Of a DNA stretch of 64,000 nucleotides, positions 11,588 through 23,047 are shown in pieces (the stretch's first letter is position 1; each line of letters opens with the position of its first letter). Where the stretch lies: contig NW_026570221.1 of assembly GCF_019649055.1 (NCBI RefSeq), forward strand, positions 1,798,001-1,862,000, in the 5' to 3' direction. The DNA is from Paramacrobiotus metropolitanus. Its lineage: Eukaryota; Tardigrada; Eutardigrada; Parachela; Macrobiotidae. Below the pieces are notes generated by a model. That model had not been told where the DNA came from, did not search any database, and saw only the letters and a list, made by a program, of their open reading frames with translations. The translations under genes and the position numbers were made by a program.

Positions 11588-12692
11588 GTCGGAAGAGAGA
11601 CGTTGGACCAGTTCTACCAGGCCATGATGATCTACAAGGCGAAGGGGATCATCAGTGAGAAGCAAGCGGTCGCTTTCCTGATCGAAGGATGTAAGACGGA
11701 CATTGAGTTGTCGAAGGCGCTGCGGGTTCAACAAAACCTGAAGACGCCGACCAACATTAAAGACTTCTTCCGATATTGGGCAACCGGAGAGGACAAATAT
11801 AAGGTCCCTCAGGGTAACCGAAATCAACCGGACTATGTCACTATCCGCTCGGGCCAGGTTGAAGCAGCCCCGAGGCAGTACACAGCTGCTTCGGTTCAAC
11901 AGAGACCGCCGACTCCGGTCCAGAAGGAAGTGACCTTTATCGATAGTCAAACCGGACAGCCGTTATCATACGCACTGGTCGCTGCGATACAGGCATTCGG
12001 CACAAGCGAGGCCAGTGATGCAGAATGTGGCTCCCGCTAATGTGATGCCGGTCCCCCTGAACGTAGGGGTGCCACAGCAGCAGCAAGGAAGGCCCAACAA
12101 CGGCAACTTTAACGGAAATGGAAATGGCAATTGGAATGGAGGCCAAGGTAACGAGAACTTTAACCGGAACCGAGGCCAAGGGAACCAACAAAATCGCGGT
12201 AACCAGGGCAACTACCAGCAACAAGGGTCGAGAACGGAATGGAAGTTCTCTCAAATCGACGGATGGGTTGCCCAGGGCGTGCAGCTGTGCCAAAACTGTG
12301 GATTCGGAAACCACGACGCACAGAATTGCATGTTCGCCAACATGCCGCTGAACCGGAACCCGAACTTGTTCGCCACCAGAGAATGGCAACGGCTGCGAAA
12401 CGAAGGCGGCTGGCGACAAGCAGTAGCGAACGGCTACGATCTGGTTGCCCGGTGGGCCCAGTTTAAACAACAGACCGGTGGCGGCGCCGGCCAAGGAATT
12501 GGGCAAGGCGGTGGCTACAACGGCGGCGGCAGAGGAGGCTTCCGCGGACGAAGTCGCGGCAATGGACGCGGCGGCTACGGCAACCGGAATGGCGGCGGTA
12601 ATGGTAACTGGCGCGCCAATAGTAACGGTGGCGGCGGCGCCAGAATAACGGCGGCTGCGGCACGAACGGCGCCGGCCTGGACGGCAAAATGA
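11588..12692 (+). pseudogene. Gag fragment with CCHC zinc knuckle, family A copy 2
   Basis: The first part (to 12040) aligns with the family B Gag: TLDQFYQAMM matches TPEQYYDAMM, and the following helical C-terminal capsid region also matches. About 200 upstream codons are missing where the element meets family C. A frame change near 12015-12040 leads into a nucleocapsid part rich in Gly/Asn/Arg, with the canonical knuckle CQNCGFGNHDAQNC (CX2CX4HX4C, about residues 93-106 of that frame) and a Gly-rich RGG-like tail. Gag assembles the particle and the knuckle binds genomic RNA. Confidence 0.75.
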
Positions 12693-12808
12693 GCAAGTCC
12701 CGGACCCGCAGCAAGTGGCCGACCTGGGAAACGAGTTAGATCAGTAGGCGCCGGTGAGCCTGCTGATCCCACCGAACCGAAACCACCGGATAAGGGAGGA
12801 ACGCAAAA

Positions 12809-13112
12809 TAGTACTGCGAAGTTACCGCGGAATGGTCCGCGAGGTCACCACAGAATGGTACTGTGAGTGAGATGGTTTATAAGATGCCATCACAGGTGAA
12901 CAAAGGGGCACCTGCGTAGAATGGTACTGCGAAATCACCGCGGAATGGTACCGCGAGGTCACCACAGAATGGTACTGTGAGTGAGATGGCTTACAAGATG
13001 CCATCACAGATGGGCAAAAGGCCACCTGCGCAGAATGGAACTGCGAAGCAGAATGGTACTGCTAAACCATCGCAAAATAGTACTGCGAAGCCACAGCAGA
13101 ATGGTACTGCGA
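12809..13112 (+). repeat. Array of about nine hairpins with AATGGTA loops
   Basis: Repeated unit: five-base arm, AATGGTA, five-base arm, then GA. Arm pairs seen are CGCGG/CCGCG (twice), CACAG/CTGTG (twice), CGTAG/CTGCG, CGCAG/CTGCG (loop AATGGAA), AGCAG/CTGCT and shorter or imperfect ones. Arms change together so that pairing is kept. A larger period of about 119 bp containing GATGG...CCATC is present twice. Read in frame it encodes a tandem QNGTA/RNGTA/QNGTV peptide repeat between the nucleocapsid and protease. Confidence 0.85.
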
Positions 13113-15029
13113 GTGGCCCGGTGAACAGGAAGGACCGATCACCGTATTGCAGCGCCGAAAAGTTAAAAGAACGGCGCGCCCAACGAAATGAGATTATCCG
13201 AAAGGCGAACTTGAAGAAAAAACTGGAAAACGAAAGGTCACCAACTTCCGCCCAAGTGAGAGATCAAGGAGCAAGTGCAGCCGCTAAAGGTCACAACAAA
13301 CAAGTCGTTTTAAAAGGTCAGGAAAAGGAACTGACGCTGCGAAAAGTGCAGCTTAAAGAAGGCGAACGAGCACAACATGTCTCCGAAGACTCGCTTGAGG
13401 ATGCAGAAACGCTGCAGCGGAAGGAGAATTGGCAAAAGGTGGCATATCGACCAAAGGGAAATCACGGCATGTGGATACCTGTATCGCCGAAGGTACCTCA
13501 GAAAGCGAGGATGTCCAAAAACGATTACTGGGATCACATAGGATCGATCATTTGAGTTCGATGCTGACTGAAGAAGACAAGCATTTTAGCGAACGGGCAA
13601 GTGCCCTCTTCAACAGCCAACATGGATCCGGGAACAGTCTCCCTGATTCCAGTCAAGTGCACTGTTCGGACTCTCAAAGTCCAAAATGGGAGACTACCGA
13701 AAAGGATCGATGCCTATACACATGAAGTCAAAGTTGGAGACATAAAGGTCATGGCGATGTTGGACACTGGTGCCGAAACGTCGCTGATCAGTCGACCGTT
13801 CTGTGAGAAACACGGTCTCAACATTTTACCGCTGCCACCAGATAAGTTGGTGAAAATAAACGGAATCAGCGGCACATCGGGTTTCGTTGTAACGCATTAT
13901 TGCGTAGCAGCTGTGACCTTACGGAAACGGACCAGTCAACACTCCTCCTACGTGCGACCAAAAACCGACGACGTACAAGTCCTATTGGGATACGACTTCT
14001 TAGCTAAGAAGTTCGTATTAATTGACAACCACGGAGAGGAGGAAGTTGAAGATGAACCGAAATCGACTGTCGAAGTTCAAGTCGGAAAGGTCACCGGACT
14101 TGTAAACAGAGCTGCAAAAGTCAAATCGGATAAAAAAACTATCCCATTACCAGAGGCACCGGGAAAGCAAAACAAGCCATCAACAATCGAGCAAATGGCG
14201 GCCATCTAAAAAGAGATAGCGATCCGATTGGATAAAACAGCTAAACCGACGCAGTGGGCAAACGTCGTTATCCCAGTACCAGAGGCACATAGAACGACGA
14301 AAGATGAAACTTCTTTAACGTTGGAACAGATAGCAGCGATACAAAAAGAAGCAGCCGTAGAAGCGAAACAAGCTCTCGTGCCGGGAATGGAGTTAGCAAA
14401 GTCAATCCCAGTACCAGAGGCACTGGGAATAAAAGTTGCAAAAGTCTGGAACGATAAGAAGTTCGAAAGGTCACGGGCTTCGCCGAAAAAGATAACGGAA
14501 AATGAGCAGATAATTACAAGCGAGATTTGTAACGAAGCGATCAGACAGCTGAAAGGTCATCAAGTTCAAAAAGAACCGAAGGTCATCGAGATCTCGTCCG
14601 ACCACGGTGGAAAAATCCCCGAATATGGAATGCAGACCGAAAAAGACGACGACAGCGTCAACCTGTTTGCTTGCCTCGATAAAATGACACTGGAAGAACG
14701 AATTAGCAGTAGCCATCACGGGTACAATGAGGATCCGTGTCGAGTGCAACCTCAATGGAAATGCGAAGAATGCTGTCAGGGAACTCATCAGGATGACCTA
14801 TCAGAATGGCCAAAGTGCAATGCAGCTATCGAAGACATGAAAGGTCATGTCCAAAAGGAGGTCAAAAGTATATGTCGGACGACCTCGATGTGGAATCAGC
14901 ACATCGAGCGGTACCACTGGCAAAGATATAAGGAGTGGTTATCTTGCGTCCGGAACTTCATCCTAACAAGAGGAAGAGCTTTACATTACTGGGAAGATTG
15001 CGTCGATAATAAGATTTCGGACTTTGGGC
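12822..15029 (+). pseudogene. Retropepsin-type aspartic protease with flanking linkers, family A copy 2
   Basis: One frame runs through the QNGTA repeats, a basic charged linker, then the protease (about 13640-14030): MAMLDTGAETSLISRPFC carries the DTG catalytic triad, followed by the flap region and VLLGYDF near the end of the domain. The enzyme would cleave Gag-Pol. After it come three copies of a short peptide, TIPLPEA, VIPVPEA and SIPVPEA, and then a Cys-rich segment (CECC-like). Stops occur at 13553-13555 and 14207-14209. The matching family B protease has the same DTGAETSLI core and two SIPIPEA copies, so the repeated peptide is a conserved feature. Confidence 0.8.
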
Positions 15030-15567
15030 ATGAAGCAGACGCTTCATGGTCACGGGCCTTCCAGAAGCATGGTACTCGTCCGCCACACACACGCGGTTTT
15101 CCCAGCTGCCTCCACAGGTGCGGCACTTCTCCTCCCGCCCTGCTTTCCCTCGTGGATCCCATCCACGATTCAGGCGTAGTGTGGCGTAGTGTAGTGGCAC
15201 TATGTCACGAGATACTGTGTCCGCTGTGACCTGTGTGTCCAGCATGGCAACTGCGGAAGCAGTGTGCTTGTGTTGCTATGTTCAGTATGTTGCCGATAAT
15301 TAGTTGGTTTTGTGCGCCCTCAGTGGCGGGTTAATATTAAAGATATTACGCCACCTTCAAGTCGTGACAGAAGACATGAAAGGTCATGTCCAAAAGGAGG
15401 TCAAAGGTATATGTCGGACGGCCTCGATGCGGAATCAGCACATCGAGCGGTACCACTGGCAAAGATATAAGAAGTGGTTATCTTGCGTCCGAAACTTCAT
15501 CCTAACAAGAGGAAGAGCTTTACATTACTGGGAAGATTGCGTCGATAATAAGATTGCGGACTTTGGG
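14835..15567 (+). repeat. 195-bp direct duplication flanking a 343-bp insert
   Basis: 14835-15029 and 15373-15567 are nearly identical and in the same orientation. The sequence between, 15030-15372, has no match to the element and interrupts the linker frame. The insert begins with a perfect hairpin, CATGAAGC/GCTTCATG with loop AGAC (15030-15049). Each duplicated arm starts with the AAAGGT hairpin GACATG/CATGTC (14834-14851 and 15373-15390). Confidence 0.8.
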
Positions 15568-16741
15568 GATGTGGACCCAAAGGTCAAGCAGCTCCAGTCG
15601 AAACTCGACCGAGAAATGCACGAGGTATTCGATGAAGGAATTATGTGGGAAAACGCCAGAAACGATCTGTTCTGGGACTTCCGCGTTAATCACCTCTACA
15701 AGGGGGAAGGGACAACAATCATTTTCCCAACTGGGCTCGGTAAACCGGTGTACAAGCTGTTCGAAAAATTTTATAAGGCAGCGGAGAAAGGAAAAGAGGA
15801 ACCCTTTGAGAATTACTGGAAAAACCTGGAAGCAGAATTTCCTCCATTGCCGATTAAGGACATACTCGAATTAAAAGTCTATCGGAAACGAAAAGAAGTC
15901 GGACCAGCCGGTTATCCGGTGAAGAAGAAAGTGACCTTTGCACCAGTCCCAGATGGAGCCCAATATCCCCAACGTGGTCATAAAAAGTGGTGCATATACG
16001 AGATGACTCCGAATAACGAACTCGTAGCCGTGGACATAAAAGCAAATTGCGTCTTTATCGGGAGTAAGAGACCGACCGGCTATGAGGAGGTTGCTGAACC
16101 GGACGTGGAGATCATCGAACCAGAACAAGAAAGGTCACCAAAAGCTAATGAAATAGCACAGATGCTAACGAGTAGAGGCGATATATGGGAAAAGTTCAAA
16201 GAGGAGCTCGAAAAAATCTCAGCGGGGCAAAAATACCCAGCACTTGAGGCAAAAAACGATGACCAAAGGTCACTCGGTAACGGTGAGGAAGGTCCACCGA
16301 TCGAGAACGGACGATTACTGAGCCTTGAGGAGATCGATCAGCTGGAAGGAACAGTTCCAGATAACGAAAGATCAAACCCAGATGAACAAAGGTCATCGAC
16401 GAGAGTATGAGTAGCACGGAGTCATCCAAGAATCGCAGCCAAATATGGGAAAAAGACAAAGGAAACGGGCAAACCCCTCCTCAAAAATCCGAAAGCGAAA
16501 AAACTTAGCGATTAACAGGGTGACGAAGGTGACCTTTCACCTGACGAAGAAATTAATGAACGCCCACTCGAAAGGAGCTCAGTTAATCATGCTGCAAACA
16601 ATGATGCAAGAGTGAATCAGATTCGGAGTGGACGAGTTCAAGTGATGACGCGACAACTTCAGGAGATTCCGGTGTAAATGACCTTTTGGAACAAGAGGAC
16701 CTGCTCGACCTCGACGAAGATGATGAGGTGAACGAGGAACC
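15304..16741 (+). pseudogene. Protease-RT linker region, family A copy 2
   Basis: The 368-codon frame to 16410 begins in the insert, re-enters the duplicated segment (RYKKWLSCVRNFI; family B has RYRTWFSGMRHFL) and continues with a domain not recognised by name (DLFWDFRVNHLYKGEG...). It then becomes charged and hydrophilic. 16411-16741 holds a short basic and acidic tract in shifted frames, comparable to the acidic start of the family B polymerase frame. It lies between protease and RT in both families, so it is probably a cleaved Pol spacer. Function unknown. Confidence 0.55.
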
Positions 16742-19047
16742 GTGCAGAACATTATAATCAGACGAACGAAGGTGCAAAGGATGCGATTAAATAAGGAAAC
16801 TGTCCGAGTCTACAGTGACCAACGGATCATTCTTAACCCATCCGTTTGCATTCGTGTAAAGGTCAAGATGGGACGATTCGTACCACCTAATGAGAAGCTG
16901 ATGTTTACACCGGTCTTCCAAGTGGAAAAGGACGTCCAACCGTAAGCAGGTGTGACCGATCATAGAGGAAAGCACTTTGATCTGGTCATTGCAAATCATA
17001 GCATAAAACGACAAGTTGTAATGAAAGGTCAGTTCCTCGGCTATGTTGAGCCGTATGATCATATGGAAAACGTCCAGATCAGTAGCGGCACAGTAAGGAA
17101 CGTGCTTTTGATCCCGAGGTGGATGATACAACGAAAGCGGAACTGAACAAGATAATTGGAAATTTGAAACTCGGACCTGATCTTACACAGGAACAGAAAC
17201 ACGACGTGCACAATGCGTTTTGGGAGTTCTGGAAGGTGTTACCGACATCGAAAAAACCGTACGCAGATGTTAAGGGGATCACCCACGTAATTGATACCGG
17301 AGATGCAAAACCGGTGAAATGCAATCCCGCCAGAACTAGTTGGACAGGTGGAGAGTTTATAACGAAACACATTGAAGAGATGTTGGCGCAGAACGTCATC
17401 GAGCCATCGGATGCCGATTGGAGTTTTCCGTTCGTGCTGGCAGCGAAAAAGAACGGTGACGGAACAATGGGCACAAGATTCTGCGGCAATTACATTATGT
17501 TGAATAAGCTATCGAAGAAAAATAATTACCCGCTACCGAATCCGGACGAGGTACTCGATGCATGCGCAGGCAACAAATACTACGGAAAAGTGGATCTGTA
17601 AAGTAGATTTTGGCAAATCCCGATCGATCCGGATTCGATTAATAAAACGACCTTTGTAACTCAAGACGGCATGTATCGGTTTAAAAAAATGCCATTCGGA
17701 GTCTGCAATGGACCCGCAACGTTCCAACTCTGTATGGACAGAGTTTTGTCCAAGGCGAAGCGAAAGGGCTGCGTCTTCGGCTACATCGATGATGTTATCT
17801 TTGCTGGAAAGACTTGGGAGATTTTCATGCAAAACATGAGGAACGTTCTTCAAAGTTTGGTCGAAGCGGGCTTCACAATTAAACCAACTAAGTGTGAATT
17901 TGGAATGCGGGAGATGGGATTCCTGGGTCACATACTCAGTGAAAACGGAGTTAGAATGGATCCCGAAAACGTCACCGCAGTATCCGAGTTTAAACGACCT
18001 CAGACTGAACGACAGTTAAGGTCATTCCTCGGATTGGCGAACTACTATCGGAAGTTCATCGCCGGATACGCACAGCATACTTCTCATTTATATGAGCAGC
18101 TGCGAAACGATAAGCACGTGAAGAAAGATTGGACCGCAGTTCATACAAAGGAATTTGATAATATGAAAAAGTTGTTATGTGAAGGTCCAGTCTTGGCGAA
18201 ATTTGATCCGGCCAAACCGACAGTCATTGAGTGCGACGCGAGCAAAGAAGGAATTGGAGCAGTCCTGTCACAAGAAGGTCATCCAATTGCTTACGCGAGC
18301 CGCGTTCTACACGGAGCTGAAAAGAACTACGGTGTAACGGAATGGGAGTGCTTGGCGGTCATATTCGCCGTCAGGAAGTTTAAATCGTATATCGATTACT
18401 CCGAGTTCACCGTACGAACGGATCACCAGGCACTGACGAATTTGTTAAGGTCAGAAACGAACAAAGTTGGAAGGAATCCGCGATTAACGAGATGGGCTAT
18501 GGCATTACAAGGTCATCAGTTTAAAATCGAATATAAACCCGGAAAGTATTGCGATAACGCGGATGCACTATCGAGAGCACCGATAGAAGGTCCAACGTGC
18601 CACGACGAAGAATTCGACGAGATCCCTAACTTCGAGGATATCAAAAAAGAATATGATATAAAGGAACCAGCACTCGAAGTGTGGCAATTGTTCGTTCAAG
18701 TAGTTGAAGAAAGGGAAAAGCGGATAAAGGTCAACTCAGTTACGGCAAAAGAGTCGGCTGAAAAAGAGATCAGCGTGAACGAAGTTAAACGTTCGTTGCC
18801 CACCGTTAGTGATTTAAAGGTCACCGGACTTGGAGCAGCAGCTCAAAACGAAAAAGTCACCAAACATCGCGAACCGGCGGATAATCGAGATGACCAGTGG
18901 GAAACGGATAAAGTGGCACAAGCATCGAACGAGTGCCCAATTAAGTTGCTGAAATTCCCTAAACAAACGAAGAATCGGTATAAACCGCTCCCACGATGCA
19001 AAGTCATCACCGATTGGAACAATCCGCATCGTCAACTTGCAAGGTGA
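16742..19047 (+). pseudogene. Reverse transcriptase and RNase H, family A copy 2
   Basis: First a beta-barrel-like stretch (VIANHSIKRQVVMKGQFLGY, about 16980-17045) that usually precedes gypsy RTs. Then the RT: GTRFCGNYIMLNK, VDL...FWQIP, FGVCNGPATFQ and the catalytic YIDDVIF (about 17780). The connection has [15 protein letters not shown]. RNase H follows with VIECDASKEGIGAVLSQ, E in TEWECLAV, and TDHQALTNLL, ending at DNADALSRAP (Ty3-type). Together they copy element RNA to DNA. Breaks: frame changes near 16950 and 17120, and TAA at 17599-17601 just before the FWQIP motif. From 17671 on, 458 codons are open. Confidence 0.9.
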
Positions 19048-21008
19048 CGAGGAGGAGCAAGATGATTCGAACTTGCAACTACGCAACAAACAGTTGAAAG
19101 ATCCCCACCTCGCAATGATAATTGACGAATTGGAGCACTAACCCGATGCCGAAACCCGATCAAAATTCGAGGTTCATTATCAGTTGTGGAATGGAATACT
19201 GTACCGAGCAAAGGATAATAAGGGCAGACTTCAAAGGTCATACGTCGTACCACTGTCGATGAGAAGAGCGATTATCCACGCCTTGCACGACGAGAAAGCG
19301 GCACGCCATTTGGGATTTGAAAAGACGCTCGCAGCGATCAGACTGTGATATTACTAGGACAGAATGAGTACGGACGTCAAAAACTACATACTCGCGTGTC
19401 AAGGATGTCAGTTCCACAAGACACCAAGGAAATGTCCACCTGGAAAACTGCAGGAAATTAAAGTGGGACATCCTTTCTTCCGAGTATATGCTGACCTAAA
19501 AGGACCCCTATTACCGACAAAGAAAAAAGGATACAAGTACAGTGTTCATCGACCAGTTGACGAAATACGTGATAGCAGTCCCAATGAAGACTTCGACAGC
19601 AAAAGAGTTCGCGAAGGCGTTCGTAAAGCACGTGATACTGGTCCATGGAGCACCACACATTCTTCAAACGGCACTTCACAGCGGAAGTTCTGTCAAAGGT
19701 CACCAACGTGTTTAAAATTAAACACACGTTCGTAACGGCGTACCACCCTGAAGGCCAGGGTCAGGTCGAAAGGCAGATGCAGATCATCGGCGACGACTTG
19801 GCACAATATATGAAGGCGGGAAACGAACGGAAATTTAACAAGTATCTCCCGTACGTGGTCTCAGGTATGAACCGAGCGGTACATGCCACAACCGGATATT
19901 CAGCATACTATATGCTGCATGGAAGAGAAATGACCATGCCAGATGATGTGGTGACGAAAACGAATTTACCCGATGATTATGGTACTCCAGACGAATGGGT
20001 GGAGACCATGAAAAGGAACTTGACCTTTGCTGAAGAAGTTGCCGGATATAATATAAGGGATGCATATGAAAAGAATGCAGAAATTTATAATAAGAAGAAA
20101 TCGGAACCGAACTTTAAAGTTGGTGACTTCGTACTTATCCGGCTTCCAAAGGATACGAAACAAGGAAAGAAAGTGTTACAATCGGACTTCAAAGCGAAAT
20201 ACGAAAAAGTTTGGAAAATTCTCAGCTTTCCAAGAGCAAATGAAGCCGAGGTCATCGAACGGGATTCGAAGAAAGAGGCTGACATAAAGGTCGTCTCCAT
20301 CGACCGGTTGAAACCGTGGTTCCCACCATTAAAGGAAACAGAAGAAAAAGTTGTATTAGAGCGTGAACCACGATCCGCTACCGAAGCCGATGAGGAGATA
20401 GGCGCCACAATAGAGTGCGACCCGAAAAAATCTCTTGAGGTAGCAAAACCTGCTCCTACCGAACCACACTCTCTACCACCGGAAACAAACAAAGTTGGAA
20501 CAGAGGAAATTCCTAAAAAGAAGAGAGGAAGATCCAAAAAAGAGGATAAAGACTTTGAAACGGCGGTGACCATCAAATTGAGTGAGCAAGCCGGGAACTT
20601 AGCCGAACCGGATGAGTCATGCTATAAAGCAGCAGAGCGCGATAAGAAAGACCCTTTCCAACCACGCAATACTAGCGTTACTGCTAATGTCCAGGGGAAT
20701 GGCGCTGAGTTAGCAGATCGGGACTAGCAAAAAGACTCTGAAGCAGAACGTGCTTTTAACAAACCACGCTCTGTTACCATTGCAAGGAATGACCTTTCAA
20801 GGCAACAGGAGCTCGAAGTAGCAAAAGCGGCAGCCGCACAATTGGGGCCTGATATTGCTGCTGCTATCGAGCAAAAGAAGGCCAAGAAACGCAAAATACG
20901 ACCCACTCCCACGGAATTCTTAACTCGAAAAGGATAAGAGGAAGACGCCGCCGACAAGGAACTCTTTGATCGGATAACTAAAGGGCGCAAAAACGATAAC
21001 TCTAAATG
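19048..21008 (+). pseudogene. Integrase with basic C-terminal tail, family A copy 2
   Basis: HHCC domain: HALHDEKAARHLGF...CQGCQF. Core: first Asp in VYADLKGP, last Glu in GQGQVERQMQ. The stretch that should hold the second catalytic Asp is damaged: a frame change near 19540 and a small deletion near 19665-19675 remove it, while FTAEV downstream survives. After the core come PYVVSGMNRAVHATTGYSAYYMLHGREMTMP and a C-terminal domain (VGDFVLIRLPKDTKQGKK...VVSIDRLKPW), then a basic tail with KKRGRSKKE. Stops at 20725-20727 and 20935-20937 interrupt the tail. Integrase inserts the cDNA; this copy cannot be active. Confidence 0.85.
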
Positions 21009-21041
21009 AGATTAACAGGCAATTGCGATAACACGAAACGG

Positions 21042-21112
21042 GAGTTGAGAACGTGTAAAGGTCACACGTCATAATCACAAATGGGAGTTGGGAACGTGTA
21101 AAGGTCACACGT
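21042..21112 (+). repeat. Two direct repeats, each an AAAGGTC hairpin
   Basis: GGGAGTTG followed by stem ACGTGT, loop AAAGGTC, stem ACACGT, present at 21051-21069 and 21094-21112, 43 bp apart. They lie in the spacer between the integrase tail and ORF-X. Confidence 0.85.
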
Positions 21113-21169
21113 CGTTAACTGGCTAATCGAAACCGTTTTCATTGTTATAGCAGGTTTCAAAAGTTTCTT

Positions 21170-23026
21170 ATGGACAAATTGGAACGTCAGAATTCGGATA
21201 ATTCTGACACGGAAAGTATCGGGAACCCATTAAAAGCATCCACGCCTATAAGAATGGAAGGAGGTGATCAGAGTTACACCACCTCTCATGGCGGCGAATC
21301 GGCTTCTTCTGCAGAAACGGCACAGAATGAACCGGGAACGCCCCAACGGCCCAACCGATTTTCTGGGGCGGACAATACTACTACCCGTATCCGAACCCGC
21401 AAGCGGCATCAAGTCATCAGAGCACAGTAAAATGGGTGCACTACGGCTCACCTGTCGGTCCCCAGTTCCCGGCCAAACCGGCCCTAAATGTGGGATACAA
21501 TCCCTTTTCGGAGTCACAAACTCCACCGCCGGCGGGATCTCTACATATGGTGACGGGACCGCAGAGAATGATGATGCCACCGCCTCAACAATTTCCAATG
21601 GGACATGGCGGAATAGGCGCAACGATGCCGGGATCAGTCCGACATGGTGCAATTGGCGGAACGTCGCCAGCACCAGTCCGACCTCAAGGGGCATCACCCG
21701 CACCATCGATCATTGCAGACTGGACTGCTACGTCATCTACGGGATCGTTTGGTATTTCCCGGCCACCACGACAAACGGGCCGTGACGACCGACGATCTCC
21801 TCCTAATCGACGTGGGGGAAGATCACGTGGAAACCGATTTGAGTCACCACGACCGCGAGGAATGTTGCCCTCTCTTGGCCAAAGACTGGAACGAAAAATG
21901 AATATGCCGAGAACTCCCCCAGACGAAGCATCCTTGTCCGAGTACTCGCCGAGGCTTGCGGTAAAGATTAGCGAAACCGATCCGGAATTGAATATGATCG
22001 GGGATGATACGGAACGCCTAACATTGGATGGAGAAAGGCCATCCATGAATTTAACCGGCTATGTCGTGACCTTTACAGAGTACGCGACAGAATCAATGAT
22101 GAACAGCTGTTCTACGGGAAATTGCTCTCATCAAAGGCGGTGCTAAACCCGACGCACATTGCAATGAAGGACAGAACAAAGCAGATTATCCAGATGCGGC
22201 TCGAGTTAGGAGTCGAGGTTGCAGAGATGAAGCAAAACCATCCGGCCCTCGTTAAAAGAGAATGGCCGTCGATGATCGAAAGAGTACTGTACTGCGGTTT
22301 ATTAAGAAGTTCCCACAAACGATGCCAGCACCGCCCGTACCTGCGTTGTCACAGGGAGCGGGGACGTCCCAATTGAAACCAGTCGAACAGATGTCGGATG
22401 AGGAACTCCGAAAACAGAAGAAACGGATTGAAGAGGCTTTTGACAGCCGACAAAGGTCACGAGGAAGCTCGGCGGCCGATTCAAACCGCGTAAGTCAAAA
22501 GAGGATGAGGTCACCGACGACTAGTCCGAAATCGGATGAATCCAAAGGTCAGCAGACCAAAAAGGTCACGGCGAGTAAGGCACCGCCGAAACCGCAAGAG
22601 ATGCCGATACCGGTGTCACCTCTCGGAAGAAAATCTGCCCCGGCTCCGGCAGTGGTGTCACCACCACCAGCAACGAAAAAGTTCCGACTACCAGAAGTCA
22701 GATGGTATTCAGTTACATATACCGGATCGGATGGAAAAGTGGACGGGTCTAAAGTTACCGCTTGTATTGTGGATAAGGCCACCAATGAGGATATTCCTTC
22801 CACTACGAAAGATATCCCTAAACAAATTAAGGACCAGATTGCGGCAAAAATGCGGGTGGATGTTGACGCAGCCTTAGCACAAATTGCGAACCCAGAAAAT
22901 CAGGAATATCGAAATACACCGCGTATTTTGATCCAAATGCTAAAACAGTTGATAAGGGACCGTGCAGTACAAGAGAAAGCATGGATCCGTATTAGAATGG
23001 GTACGAATGACGACCACTTAACATAA
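21170..23026 (+). pseudogene. ORF-X N-terminal part, Pro-rich and helical, family A copy 2
   Basis: Starts at ATG 21170. Frame changes near 21360, 22105 and 22280 divide what was one reading frame. N-terminus polar, then a Tyr/Pro/Gln-rich tract (QYYYPYPNP, MMMPPPQQFPMG), an RG-rich patch (PPNRRGGRSRGNR), and a helical stretch (22122-22280). A charged helix DEELRKQKKRIEEAF and a conserved-looking block with RWYSVTYTGSDG follow, ending RMGTNDDHLT at a TAA (23024-23026). The next piece continues in the same frame. No known family is recognised. The position after integrase is shared with the quite different ORF-X of family B. Confidence 0.5.
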
Positions 23027-23047
23027 GTCTACACAGCTGAAGGATCA

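Noticed and set aside
12809-13112. Regularly spaced palindromic repeats suggested a CRISPR array
   Set aside because: Loops, not whole repeats, are conserved; spacing is irregular, the array is coding, and the genome is animal.
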